Shown here: positions 56,301 through 64,000 of the stretch, in pieces | How positions within the stretch are numbered: the first letter of the stretch is position 1 | Layout: every line of letters starts with the position of its first letter | Origin: Heliocidaris erythrogramma | Taxonomy: Eukaryota; Echinodermata; Echinoidea; Camarodonta; Echinometridae | DNA: 64,000 nt | NCBI GenBank assembly: GCA_025617745.1 | Contig: CM046864.1 | Coordinates: forward strand, 29,507,162-29,571,161 | Direction of reading: 5' to 3' | Program-made: the position numbers and the translations under genes | The notes under the pieces: generated by a model | Seen by the model: only the letters and a program-made list of their open reading frames with translations | The model's database searches: none | What the model was told of the DNA's origin: nothing

Positions 56301-59163
56301 GGTCATAACCAACTTCCTGGTAGATCTCCAGGTAGGAGACTTTGATGGAAAGTTCATCAAACTTCTGATTCTCCAGTGATTTGTAGATCCTTGATAAAGC
56401 CCTTCAAAGAGAAACAGGATTCCATTGAAAATTAGTTGCATTACTGACTGACAATAAAGCCTCAAATTATGAGACCAGTCATCTAGATGTTACAGTAGAG
56501 TGGGCAAGAAATTGTGGCATGAAATGTCACCTCAGAGCTGCCAACCTCTGGCCAAGCTTTTCCGTACTCGCCAAGCTGAAAAAACGTATTTTGGCGATGA
56601 AATCCGTAATTTTTTGCAAGTCCCCAAATACCAAATTTTTAAACTGCAACTGCCACCAAAATTGTATAAGTTAGATCTAAAAATGTCATAAAATTACTCT
56701 TTATGACACCCCAATAATTATCAACGGGAATAATATAATTATCTAGATCTAGAAACATAAAAAAACAGCTAAAAACTCACGTTCCCTATTCATCCTTTCG
56801 ATTCCACTACGGAGCAGCTCCACATACCGCCGCCTTACACCAAGCAGCAGCCGCGCCGTGCCGCCCGCGGGGTAGGCTGGCCGGCTGCCTAACGCCTTGG
56901 TGTGTAAGAGCAGCCGCACCGCTAGTGCTTGAGCTCATAGCTTGAGCTAGAAGTTTGCGTGTGCGGTGAAAGTACGTTCGCAGTCTCCTTTCTGTATGCA
57001 GTTTAGGTACGTACACAGTGCGGAGTTCCGGGAACAGCGAAAATAATACAATATGAGTGTGAAAGTATGAGTGATAACAAATACATGTGCGCAACGTATA
57101 ATACGAATAGTGCATAATCAGATTTCTTCAAATCCGTAATTTTTGGGCGACATTCCGTAATTCCGTAATGATGGTTAATTTCCGTACCAATTACGGAAAA
57201 TCCGTACTAGTTGGCAGCTCTGCACCTGGCGTAAAAATTGAAATTGAAAATCTTTCTGACCAGCAAAAGCCAAGTTTACAGTATGCAGAGTCAATGTGAA
57301 ATTGTCCCACGTTTAAAAAGCTGCGTATCAGAGGAGAGAAAATAAAACCAGACTCTGATCATCATGGTCATGCTCCGGTTTATGAACTAAACCAACTCAG
57401 GTTTAGAAATTTCCATCACTATCGGTAGACATCTTCTCAATAAGCCAGTTCGGGGTAAGCGCATGGTACAAATGACCCCAAATATCCACAGATATTTTAG
57501 ACATGGAGGGTCCCTTTAAGTGCACTTCAGAAAAATAACTCTGGGAGTGATAGAGGTGCCTCATGAATAGCTTTTGTTTCCCCCTTTAAAAAGAATACTT
57601 CCACCTGGATATCATGGAATGCACCATTAGTGCATAATTGAATAATGATTACATGACATTCATGAGCACATATCGAATATTAGTGTCAGTGGGTTTTAGA
57701 ATTTGGTACAGATGACCTTTATCTGCTCATGCTCAGATTGCATCTCCGAAGTGGCTTATTCTCCGTGCTTACCTTGGTGCCAGTCCCCGATCTGAGTAGG
57801 ACTTGGCCCCGCCCTCAATGGTGTAGGTCTTCCCAGATCCTGTCTGTCCATAAGCAAATATTGTCCCATTGTAACCAGATAGAAAGCCTGGATTTAGAGG
57901 GATATAATCACAAGAGAATTATCTGGTTTGAAGGAAATCCTGAATTCTCGTAATGATGGGGGGGGGGGGGGGGGGAATCACAAAATCTAACGAAACTGAC
58001 ACTAAACGTTCAAGACTACAAAAAAATGATGTGCATGCCACACAATTCTTTGCTGGTAGATGTGTCGTAGTCTAGTGGATACGTCACAGGACTGTGGATC
58101 ACATGGTTCGCTGTTCAAGTCCCGCTGAGGCACTAATGTCTTTTGGCAAGATATTAATCTACATTTGCCACTCTCCGCCCAGGTGTAGTAAATGGGTACC
58201 TGGTAGGAATTTATTCCTTGAATGCTTTTAGCGCCTTAGGGCAGCTCAGCTAAAGCCAGGGTAATAGTAGTACTTTGTAGGCGCCTTGAGCATCCCCTGG
58301 GATGGATATGTGCGCAATATAAATGGAGCTATTATTATTACTATTCGCAAACCGACGTATCTCCTGTACTTAAGCCTATGCGCATACGTCGTTTCGCGAA
58401 ACCAGTGATGAATTCTAGTATGAACCCAAAAGTCAACGGGTAGAGTTAAGCATGGGTCACATTTGACCAATAACAATAACAATATTCCAATTACAGGTAC
58501 ACCCAGCTACATGTATATGGTGGGTACGTTTGAGTACCATATGCTTGTGTCTGTTAATAATAGTAGGGCAGCTCTAGGGTGTACCTATAATGATAAATCT
58601 TATATAAAAATGTGACCCACACTTTAGTCCACCGATTTATGGAATGCCAGGTGTGAACCTCTTTATCCTGTAAAAACTACTTAAATGAACAAAGTCATGT
58701 CATTAAAAAAAAAAAATTGAGTTTTAAGTTGAAACTTCCATATTTCTTTAGCAATGAATGCAGTGTTTTAATGTAGCCTATAGAGCAACTTTAACTTACA
58801 TACTGTACATAACACATTTCTTTTGCAAATTGCTCAGAGCCAATCAAACTCAGGGATTCCAGAAGCCTATATCAACAATTGCAATTTGTATTACCGGTAG
58901 ATAACTATTTTTAAGAAGTGGGACCAAAATTTACCGTCTACAATGTGGGAAGCCACCGCACCAAAGACCTCATCTTGGGTGGACGTTAATCCAAAGACCC
59001 CCGAGAAGCCGAACTGGTGGGTCAGCGTGGCCGTACGATCTCTGGTTTGACCGCTGGGTTGAAGCTGGGGAACGCTGATAGCCACATTGTTAGACTCATG
59101 ATCCAGGAGTTTGGAGGGTTTCACTGATGGTTTGATTCGTGCATAGGTCTTGATATGGGCCAT
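39025..59163 (-). CDS. Kinesin-9 family motor (KIF6-like), 15 coding exons
   Basis: Exons 5' to 3' on the minus strand: 59216-58935 (ATG at 59163), 57887-57773, 56401-56251, 55250-55036, 53889-53680, 53444-53326, 53057-52940, 49521-49404, 48566-48344, 47581-47375, 46790-46616, 43714-43594, 42212-41802, 41401-40400, 39816-39025. Total 4206 nt, 1401 aa. N-terminal motor: [11 protein letters not shown] at the start, P-loop GQTGSGKT (90-97), SSRSH (214-218), [11 protein letters not shown] (244-254), [19 protein letters not shown] near 331-350. The motor most resembles KIF6 and KIF9, microtubule motors of motile cilia. Oddities are a basic insert at about 282-329 and a Ser-rich 9-residue repeat near 1180-1266. 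Coiled-coil stretches lie near 388-415, 575-690 and after; an IQ-like [12 protein letters not shown] ends the protein. An in-frame TAG (60650-60652) in the upstream exon supports the start. Exon 11 has two in-frame acceptors 9 nt apart. Confidence 0.9.
39433..39693 (-). repeat. Coding 27-bp repeat in kinesin last exon
   Basis: About nine copies of a 9-residue unit with consensus near (V/L)NSxFTGSS, residues about 1180-1266. Examples are [27 protein letters not shown] and ANSSLTGSS. The repeat is in register with the frame and is Ser/Thr-rich, so probably a disordered, phosphorylatable tail. Confidence 0.8.
42288..43096. repeat. 161-bp tandem array with X-box motifs, in kinesin intron
   Basis: About five units of 161 bp with nearly identical sequence (marker TGTGTACCAAATTTCATGAC at about 42467, 42628, 42789, 42950). 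The array is bounded by ATACCCCCGCC on the left and GGCGGGGGTATAAA on the right, as if it were the inside of a transposon. Four units carry GTTNCCATGGCAAC (42394, 42555, 42717, 42878), the palindromic RFX X-box. Open frames on the minus strand merely follow the repeat. Confidence 0.85.
43858..45770 (-). mobile_element. Interspersed repeat with CAAA-type simple tail
   Basis: Two segments share ATCGATTCTTTCCTGTCACT (43928 and 45550). The right part has ATCCGTTCACCCGTTCTCTT, then (CAAA)n (45634-45687), poly-A and ATGAAATCGGC-type ends (minus strand ACCCACGCCGATGAAATCGG). The left end has GGCAGACCCACGCC. It looks like one or two old retroelement or composite insertions in a kinesin intron. No coding frame was recognised between. 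Confidence 0.5.
46294..46469. mobile_element. MITE with GGGGGGTGTTTCATAAAGCT termini
   Basis: The ends are long inverted repeats (GGGGTGTTTCATAAAGCTGT and ACAGCTTTATGAAACACCCC), and the arms continue inwards (GTTCGCAAGTTACGCACAAC and its partner). About 176 bp, in a kinesin intron. Confidence 0.85.
46470..46605 (-). mobile_element. tRNA-derived SINE, minus strand
   Basis: On the minus strand: tRNA-like head GTGGTGTAGTGGTTTATTCA with B-box-like GGATTCAAATC, then a body with TGTATGTCCTTAGACGAGG and AACCCAGGTGTTGAATGAG. It abuts the MITE at 46294-46469. Confidence 0.7.
46861..47001. mobile_element. Palindromic MITE relative (ATGAAACAGGGCC end)
   Basis: Inverted ends ATAAAACTTGTTATCAGTAA and TTATTAATAACAATTTTTAT surround the common core GCTCTCAGCCAATCAGATTC. 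In a kinesin intron. Confidence 0.8.
48145..48213. repeat. 20-bp tandem repeat
   Basis: Four near-identical copies of AAATTCATCATATTCAAATA in the intron after kinesin exon 10. Confidence 0.85.
49606..49752. mobile_element. Palindromic MITE relative, inverted
   Basis: It starts AGGGCCCTGTTTCATAAAAC and contains the reverse complement of the common core (GCATCTGATTGGCTGAGAGC). In a kinesin intron. Confidence 0.8.
49753..49940 (+). mobile_element. tRNA-derived SINE fragment
   Basis: B-box-like CCTAGGTTCAATCCTTGCTC is followed by TTTTAAATGGTAGCAAGGTT and a body ending TGGGTACATATGATTATATA. The 5' head is cut by the adjacent MITE. Confidence 0.5.
50030..50320 (+). repeat. Dispersed repeat (CCTGAAAGGGTTAA family), host of nested insertion
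   Basis: It matches 8455-8740 over most of its length up to TTTAGCCCTTAA, where the sequence is interrupted. It resumes at 52111 with TTAAATGTACCTGTCCTGAA and AGGGTTAA. The empty site at 8735-8768 shows what the uninterrupted repeat looks like. Confidence 0.8.
50325..52110. mobile_element. piggyBac-like non-autonomous element with TTAA target duplication
   Basis: The termini CCCTAAAAAGACTGGGG and CCCCAGTCTTTTTAGGG are inverted repeats, flanked by TTAA on both sides (50321-50324 and 52111-52114). TTAA duplication with CCC-type ends is the hallmark of the piggyBac superfamily. Without the inner insertion it would be about 485 bp. No transposase frame was seen. Confidence 0.8.
50544..51842. mobile_element. 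Tc1/mariner-like non-autonomous element nested in the TTAA element
   Basis: The ends CAGTCAAACCTGTCT and AGACAGGTTTGACTG are inverted repeats flanked by TA on both sides, the Tc1/mariner signature. Subterminal GTGGCCGCTATAGACAGG repeats occur at both ends. It is 1299 bp long with no recognised transposase. Related end fragments occur at about 53968-54245 and 54425-54610. Confidence 0.8.
52135..52420. mobile_element. GC-rich MITE with TTAAAGGGATAC termini
   Basis: TTAAAGGGATAC at 52135 and GTATCCCTTTAA near 52407-52418 are inverted ends of a 286-bp, GC-rich unit (CpG-rich centre) in otherwise AT-rich intron DNA. Confidence 0.65.
53186..53310. repeat. GATAAT/GAT microsatellite next to kinesin exon 7
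   Basis: Imperfect GATGATAATGATA repeats run into a pure (GAT)n run at 53275-53308 and stop about 16 bp before the donor end of kinesin exon 7. Confidence 0.85.
54865..55012. mobile_element. Palindromic MITE, copy 4 (inverted)
   Basis: Complete copy with GGGAGCGTTTCATCAAGC and inverted CACTTGATGAAACACTCCCC ends, 23 bp from the donor of kinesin exon 5. Confidence 0.85.
55640..56250 (-). repeat. Row of decayed partial copies of kinesin exon 4 end
   Basis: The 3' end of the exon plus its donor (56251-56320; plus-strand words CATACCTTTGG, ACATTGCCAG, TAGGGTTCAAAAGGTCAT) recurs downstream in the intron with TAGGGTTCAAA-type words at about 55667, 55815, 55964 and 56151; the true exon word is at 56288. 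Spacing is about 148, 149, 187 and 137 bp. Frames are broken; several keep a GTATGCCAT or similar donor word. Confidence 0.8.
56533..57222. mobile_element. DNA transposon remnant with CAGAGCTGCCAAC ends
   Basis: The 13-bp terminal inverted repeats CAGAGCTGCCAAC and GTTGGCAGCTCTG are flanked by direct CACCT (56528-56532 and 57223-57227). It is 690 bp long, with TCCGTAATT-type subterminal repeats at both sides and a GC-rich centre. No transposase was recognised. The 5-bp duplication does not fit the 8 bp usual for hAT, so I leave the superfamily open. Confidence 0.75.
57439..57760. mobile_element. MITE with AATAAGCCA termini, copy 2
   Basis: Nearly identical to 11481-11801. It ends 12 bp from the kinesin exon 3 donor, so the intron starts with about a dozen ordinary bases before the MITE. 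A TTCTC word lies at each side and may be a target duplication. Confidence 0.8.
58055..58346 (+). mobile_element. tRNA-derived SINE, fullest copy
   Basis: An A-box-like TAGTCTAGTGGATACG and a B box GTTCAAGTCCC form a tRNA-like head. The body follows with GGCAAGATATTAATCTACATTTGCC-type sequence, CCAGGTGTAGTAAATGGGTA, CCTTGAGCATCCCCTGG and a TTATTATTACTATT tail. This is the reference for the fragments at 10376 and 33395. Confidence 0.85.
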
Positions 59164-60585
59164 ATGGCTGTCTGGCGAGTCTATGCTTGGCAGTCGTCTA
59201 AATATTGGTTCATATTCTACAAGAAAAACAAATTGGTGTAAACACAAAATTCAAAGGAGATATAAATATATAAAGAGAGCTTGGAAAGTTATTTTTGTGT
59301 TCATTCTCATTTTCTCAACTTCATATCAGAACTGCAATCGGCACCAATTTTTCTCTTTTGACATGTTGCATCACAAATTTACCAAATGTTGCAAGACAAA
59401 AATTAATATCCAGTGAAGAGGAAATCTCTGCAGGAATCGGCAATTTGGCTCATTAACGGACGGGCTGCGGACTGACTGTATTTTTGTTTGCAGATGATGG
59501 GAAGATGGGGAAGATGCAACAAGCAAGCATCCAAACAGAGAATTTCTTATATCTATCTTGATAAGTCGTAGACACATTCAACAACATCAGCATCTCTTTA
59601 AGTTCTTAATGTCCTTTGGCTGTTCTCGATCAATTGTCAGGCCTCTTTTCTTTTTCTGGTAGGCTTAGTTCTTCACATGGGTTTCCGACCATGCACGCTT
59701 CCTCCACTTATATGCATAATGAGTTAATGCTTCCTTTTTCGGGATATTTTTTCTCTGATATGACTTTTGTTTTGTTTTGTTTTTTTTCTGAGCAGCAGCG
59801 AACCATTTGATTAGCCTAATTTGGAACTCTCCTAGGCAGGGACATCTGAATTAGCTTTTGTTTGCTTTTGCACGTAATATATACAAAAAAAAAAAAAATG
59901 TTACGTGGACGTTGCAGTTGGCCTAGCTGCCATCCATGTATGTCAGGCTAGCGCTAGGCGCGGATCAGCATGCACACGCAAAGTGAGATAGAGCCTTTCG
60001 ACAAAAGGCTAGAAAACTTTCACAACTTTTTCAGCGCTTCCTAAATTCTTGATTTGGTCGCGTAATTTATTCAAATCTAGGCCTATCAGTTTTTATTATT
60101 TAGGCCTAGTTGTTTAAGATTTGTGCATGAGAAATTTCATTAATACATGTTAATAATAGCGTGAGAGCGTGAGAATTGGATGAATGCGTGAGTCTCACGC
60201 TCAATGACATGCGTGAGTGTTAGCAGCCCTGGAAATGTCTAACGTTAACCCTATTAGGCCTATCCTATATTTTTTATATGTCTTTACAAGGTTTTTTTAT
60301 TCTTTTCTCTGAAACAAAATTACAAATGAAGTTTAAGTAACTTTAACAAAGAAATAAACATTTCACACAAAATTACAAATAAATTTTTGACAAAATTACA
60401 AGTAGGCCTAGCCCTAGGCACTCATAGGTACACGCCATTGCCGACTGTGTAGTAACGCAGCCAACACACATCCCATACCTAAACTGCATCACTGTGCATT
60501 TTTGGCTATATTTAATTGAAACTCATATATTGCAGTTTACTTAAATGCAAATACTTATGTTGAATAATAGATGATTAAAACTTAC

Positions 60586-60770
60586 CAGGTTGTTTTGTGA
60601 CCTTTGAAGAGGGTTTCCTGAAATTTTGGGTCCTTTTTGTCGATAACTGCTATCGAGACTGTCCCGTCAGCATCTAGTTTGTATTTTTCACGATTATGAT
60701 GAAGGGAGCCCTCAGCGCTCGTAGTAGTACCGGCGCGATCGGTTCGTCGATCTCCTACGAAGACCTGGAA
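60586..60770 (-). other. 5' UTR exon of the kinesin gene
   Basis: On the minus strand, AACCTG|GTAAGT at 60586 is a strong donor. Spliced to the exon starting at 59216, the frame runs back to a TAG at 60650-60652 without an ATG, so the exon is leader sequence. Its 5' limit is not visible; it may reach into the palindrome at 60755-60892 or further. Confidence 0.55.
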
Positions 60771-60892
60771 GGGCCAAACTGACGACGTAAAAAAATAAAA
60801 AATATTACGTACGTACGTAATAATTACTACGTACGTACGTAATATTTTTTATTTTTTTACGTCGTCAGTTTGGCCCTTCCAGGTCTTCGTAG
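60755..60892. repeat. Near-perfect 138-bp palindrome
   Basis: The two 69-nt halves are reverse complements with a single mismatch and no real spacer (centre between 60823 and 60824). The outer part is CTACGAAGACCTGGAAGGGC; the inner part is A/T runs followed by ACGTACGTACGTA. It lies at the 5' side of the kinesin leader exon. Confidence 0.95.
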
Positions 60893-61464
60893 AATAGCTT
60901 GTGTGCGTAACATTCTGCGTACGTATCTACGGTGCGTAACCATGTAGAGCGGCCTCACTAGTGCGCAACATATTGAGAGCAGTCGTCATCCGTATGGAGG
61001 TGTGGGTAACAAGTACCAAAAAGACGGCTGTAAATGTAAGTTTTTATAACTTTCTACATTTTGTATCTTAACGAACTGATAACTTAAAATCTAAAGAATG
61101 ATACTTAAGTATCAGTTTGCCCACAAAAACCTCCATTTCAAACAAAATTACATCTGTATCCCCAATACCCAGTATACACACATGTATATGACCATTGCTT
61201 GCTGATGTGGCCCTAGGCCTAAAGTAGCGAGTTCGATGAAACGGCACTTTCTGAATATGTATCTGTTAACACGCGAAACTCTATGTTGGAAAATCGCTGA
61301 TAAAAAACTTTTCCAATGCTATTTTAACTTTTTGAAGACATCTGCGTGTAGCCAGATAGTTGCTTGTTCTTTTGATACCAAATATTTGACTGGAATCTCC
61401 GGAAAAGTGGAAATAGAGAGTATTGAAATCCTCCGACTTCGGAACACTACGCGATCTCGTTTTC

Positions 61465-61535
61465 ACTGGTGGCCGCCATTTTGAAAATAATTCTGACTGA
61501 CCTCTGCATTTTGATACTACTTCCGGTTCATCAAA
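61465..61535 (-). promoter_or_regulatory. Candidate kinesin promoter: ETS-like and YY1-like sites
   Basis: On the minus strand GAACCGGAAGT (61520-61530) is followed about 40 bp later by AAAATGGCGGCC (about 61470-61482). ETS followed by YY1 in this order is common just at metazoan start sites of TATA-less genes. It is about 0.9 kb upstream of the leader-exon donor. No transcript data. Confidence 0.4.
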
Positions 61536-61989
61536 TTTGCGTAAGGCACGTTGTAATAGTGATCATATGCAACTGGAGATCGTAAGCTTTCATTTGGTAC
61601 CAAGATTGCCGGGTTTTGGAGCATTTTTCCTGTTTTTCAAGGCCAGAGAATATTAAGTTTCAATTTGGGGCTATATTTTGCGTACTTTTGTGCCAGAAAA
61701 CCTAAAAATGAGGAATGAAGGAGGGGGAGAAACCCTATGGAAACCCATATTTTTAGAAACTTTGAAGTTTTCTGAATCTAACGGTATGCAATGATAATGG
61801 ATTCATGCTAGCGCATAGAAGCGCACTACACTAGAAAAAAAAAGGACACATCAGGAAAATGAGGAATCTCATAGATTTTGCTTAGTAATATTGTACATGT
61901 ATCTCGTTTTAGTCGTTACTTTCTATACTGACTATAGCCAAGTGGCATAAGATTTGTAGTTTAATTGTCTTGTATTTAGGAAATAATAC

Positions 61990-62215
61990 CTTTAGAAAAT
62001 AATAACATATATAAATTATAATATATATTATATATATATATATATTTATATATACATAAATATATATATATTTATTATATATGTTTGTATATATGTTATA
62101 TATTTATATATATGTATAAATAAATATATAATCTATATATAATCTATATATATTATATATATTATATATACATCTATGATTATATATATATATATATTTA
62201 TTTATATATTTATAT

Positions 62216-62265
<50 letters not shown>
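61990..62265. repeat. AT-only microsatellite
   Basis: (TA)n and TATATAAATA runs, including an uninterrupted TA run at about 62219-62260. Confidence 0.95.
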
Positions 62266-62371
62266 CATTAACAAAAACAGCAAGTATATATTTCATGTCT
62301 TAACCCTTTTTTATTCTTATTTATATGTTTTCCCATTTTTACCCATTTGAACCTCTGCAATAACATTTCAT

Positions 62372-62880
62372 TAATTATTGATCCAAGTATACAAGATCAT
62401 TCATGGCCTCGACAGAATCCCGAGTAATGCCTTCTTTGAATACTCTACTTCCAGTACAAGGGGTCATAGCCTGAAACTCACCCAAAACAGATGCAAAACT
62501 AAGCAAAGACAGGAAACCTTCAGTCAGCGAATAATTAATGAGTGGAATTCACTGCCCGAGGAAGTGGTCACTGCTCCCTCGGTGAACACATTCAAGATCA
62601 GACTAGACCGGGTATGGGCAAACCAACGATTCAGCTCCCCATACATGTAGAGCATGAAACTGAGAGCACAATAAGAGAGCCAGAGACACAGAGAATAATA
62701 TACAAGGAAATGAAAAGAGACACAGAGAATAATATACAAGGAAAGGAAAAGAAAGGATGATCCCGAGCCAGAAGTAAGAATAGTCAAGAAGAGCCAGAAC
62801 TGGAAGCCCGACTGCTGAGATGACAGCATTCTTCCAGAATCTCGGGTAAAGGGTAAAGGTAAATTATTATTATTATGACT
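62372..62880 (+). pseudogene. LINE 3' end (CR1/L2-like ORF2 C-terminus)
   Basis: The open frame 62378-62650 encodes FKIIHGLD-type sequence (here VYKIIHGLDRIPSNAFF), TRGHSLKL and FSQRIINEWNSLPEEVV, the typical tail of CR1/L2/Jockey-type reverse transcriptase proteins. It is followed by an untranslated tail ending GGTAAAGGTAAATTATTATT, a LINE-like 3' terminus. It is 5'-truncated, as retrotransposed LINE copies usually are. Confidence 0.8.
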
Positions 62881-63746
62881 TGTTTGTTGTTGTCTCATAA
62901 TATTAATAGTTTAGAATGTTTTAAATTGTAATGCATTCAAGTTATTTTTTTTTCATTATAATATAGAACTTTAATTCTTTGGTAATTTTTCCTATGTCAG
63001 AATGAAAGGCGACAGACATGAAATGGGGATTCCGGACACTAAAATTGACTGTAACTTCCTCAATATTCAACATATCATTTACCACCATTGTTTTTCTCTT
63101 TGCATGCTCTTTCCAATGATACCAAATTTGTGGGGGTACAGTACAAAAGTCCAAAACTCACCGAACTCCCTACCTAAACTTAAGTTTCACATTTCATAGT
63201 CATACATAGGCCTACAAAAAAGTGCAAATAAATCTTCACGTTAACATAACTGCAACTTGTGCAAGTAATAAGTTTCACATTCGACATTACTCCATTACCC
63301 TAAAGACCGCTAAAAAGTAAAACCCAGGATTGCCACAATTTGTACTACTACTACTACTACTCGGCATGCTAGGCCTAGTTGTACTATGCACAGACTAGTA
63401 CTATGTACTATGTAGGCCTAGCCGCCTAGGCCTAACAAATTTTACACGTGGGACCGAAGACAAAATTTCCTCCACCATGTCCACTGTATCAACTATCATC
63501 ATGATCATACCTTCCACTTATTTAAACCCCTTTTACCTACATCATATGTAAATCAATGTATTGTTACTAATGTTAGTGTCATAAAGTTAAATGGGTACAG
63601 TCCAATATCATACATACCGGTACATACATCATGTATAGGCCCACTACGGCAGAAGTTCTTGCTAAATATAGCGTCCGTAGTAACAACGAAACCAAATGTA
63701 CCGCGTAGGCCTATATAAGCGTTGGCCTGGTGGAGATCGAGAGCCA
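62881..63746. other. Intergenic, nothing recognised
   Basis: AT-rich sequence with a (CTA)n run (63344-63360) and AGGCCTAG words. No coding sequence recognised. Confidence 0.4.
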
Positions 63747-63891
63747 CCTGGGGAGCGTTTCATGAATGGACTTGTCAGATATTTTATCCGACAAAGTTGC
63801 TCTCGGCCAATCAGATACATGTACAAGGATTTCAGTAGCTTATATTTAAACAGTTGTCGGATAAAATTCCTTTCATGAAACGCTCCCCTGG
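63747..63891. mobile_element. Palindromic MITE, copy 5
   Basis: Ends CCTGGGGAGCGTTTCATGAA and the inverted partner, with core GCTCTCGGCCAATCAGATAC. Same family as 12155. Confidence 0.85.
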
Positions 63892-64000
63892 ACTACAGTA
63901 CTGGCAGCCTGGAGTTACACACCCCATTTCTTCAGACCCATCTTGTCAGCAGCACTAGCGTAGCCGGGGGAGGGGTGGCAGACCGCCCCCTGGCCTTGCA

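Noticed and set aside
61236..61484. 82-codon frame upstream of the kinesin gene
   Set aside because: It runs across the candidate ETS/YY1 promoter on the opposite strand and has no recognisable domain.

Overview
This window reads as metazoan nuclear DNA, most likely from a sea urchin or a close echinoderm relative. Three multi-exon genes have canonical GT-AG introns. The non-coding space is AT-rich and packed with short inverted-repeat transposons (MITEs), tRNA-derived SINEs, dead LINE pieces, long poly-C/poly-G runs and minisatellites. The species call is inference from repeat style and protein divergence; nothing bacterial, plastid or viral was seen.

Layout. 1-6000: dispersed repeats, an eroded L1/Tx1-like LINE, a tRNA-like unit between 76-bp direct repeats, and three large inverted repeats, one carrying promoter-like motifs. 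6178-15125 (+): a complete 10-exon SV2/SVOP-family major-facilitator transporter (516 aa). Its third exon is preceded by a row of decayed partial copies of itself. 15126-19900: MITEs, a direct repeat and low-complexity DNA. 19946-25148 (+): PPP1R15 (GADD34/CReP type), the eIF2alpha-phosphatase targeting subunit, with ATF4- and CRE-like sites and several upstream ORFs in the presumed leader, and one apparent frame break. 25149-38800: repeats, including a 1.5-kb tandem duplication with expanding minisatellites, a SINE with a signal-recognition-particle-RNA-like head, and purine-rich arrays. 39025-59163 (-): a 15-coding-exon kinesin-9 family (KIF6-like) motor, 1401 aa, with a spliced 5' UTR exon near 60.6 kb and promoter-like motifs near 61.5 kb. 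61550-64000: TA microsatellite, a LINE 3' end and a further MITE.

The three genes are functionally unrelated (membrane transport, integrated stress response, ciliary-type motor) and form no operon. Exons were assembled by hand: every reported junction keeps phase, and the CDS totals are 1551 nt (transporter) and 4206 nt (kinesin), both multiples of three. PPP1R15 closes only if one base is missing near 22.84-22.87 kb.

Points most worth a second look: exon-edge fragments tandemly repeated in adjacent introns of two unrelated genes; a near-perfect 138-bp palindrome at the kinesin 5' end; the ATF4-type element plus uORFs ahead of PPP1R15; a basic K-loop-like insertion in the kinesin motor; four X-box (RFX) motifs inside an intronic 161-bp array of a ciliary-type kinesin gene; a three-level nested transposon; and the SRP-RNA-headed SINE.
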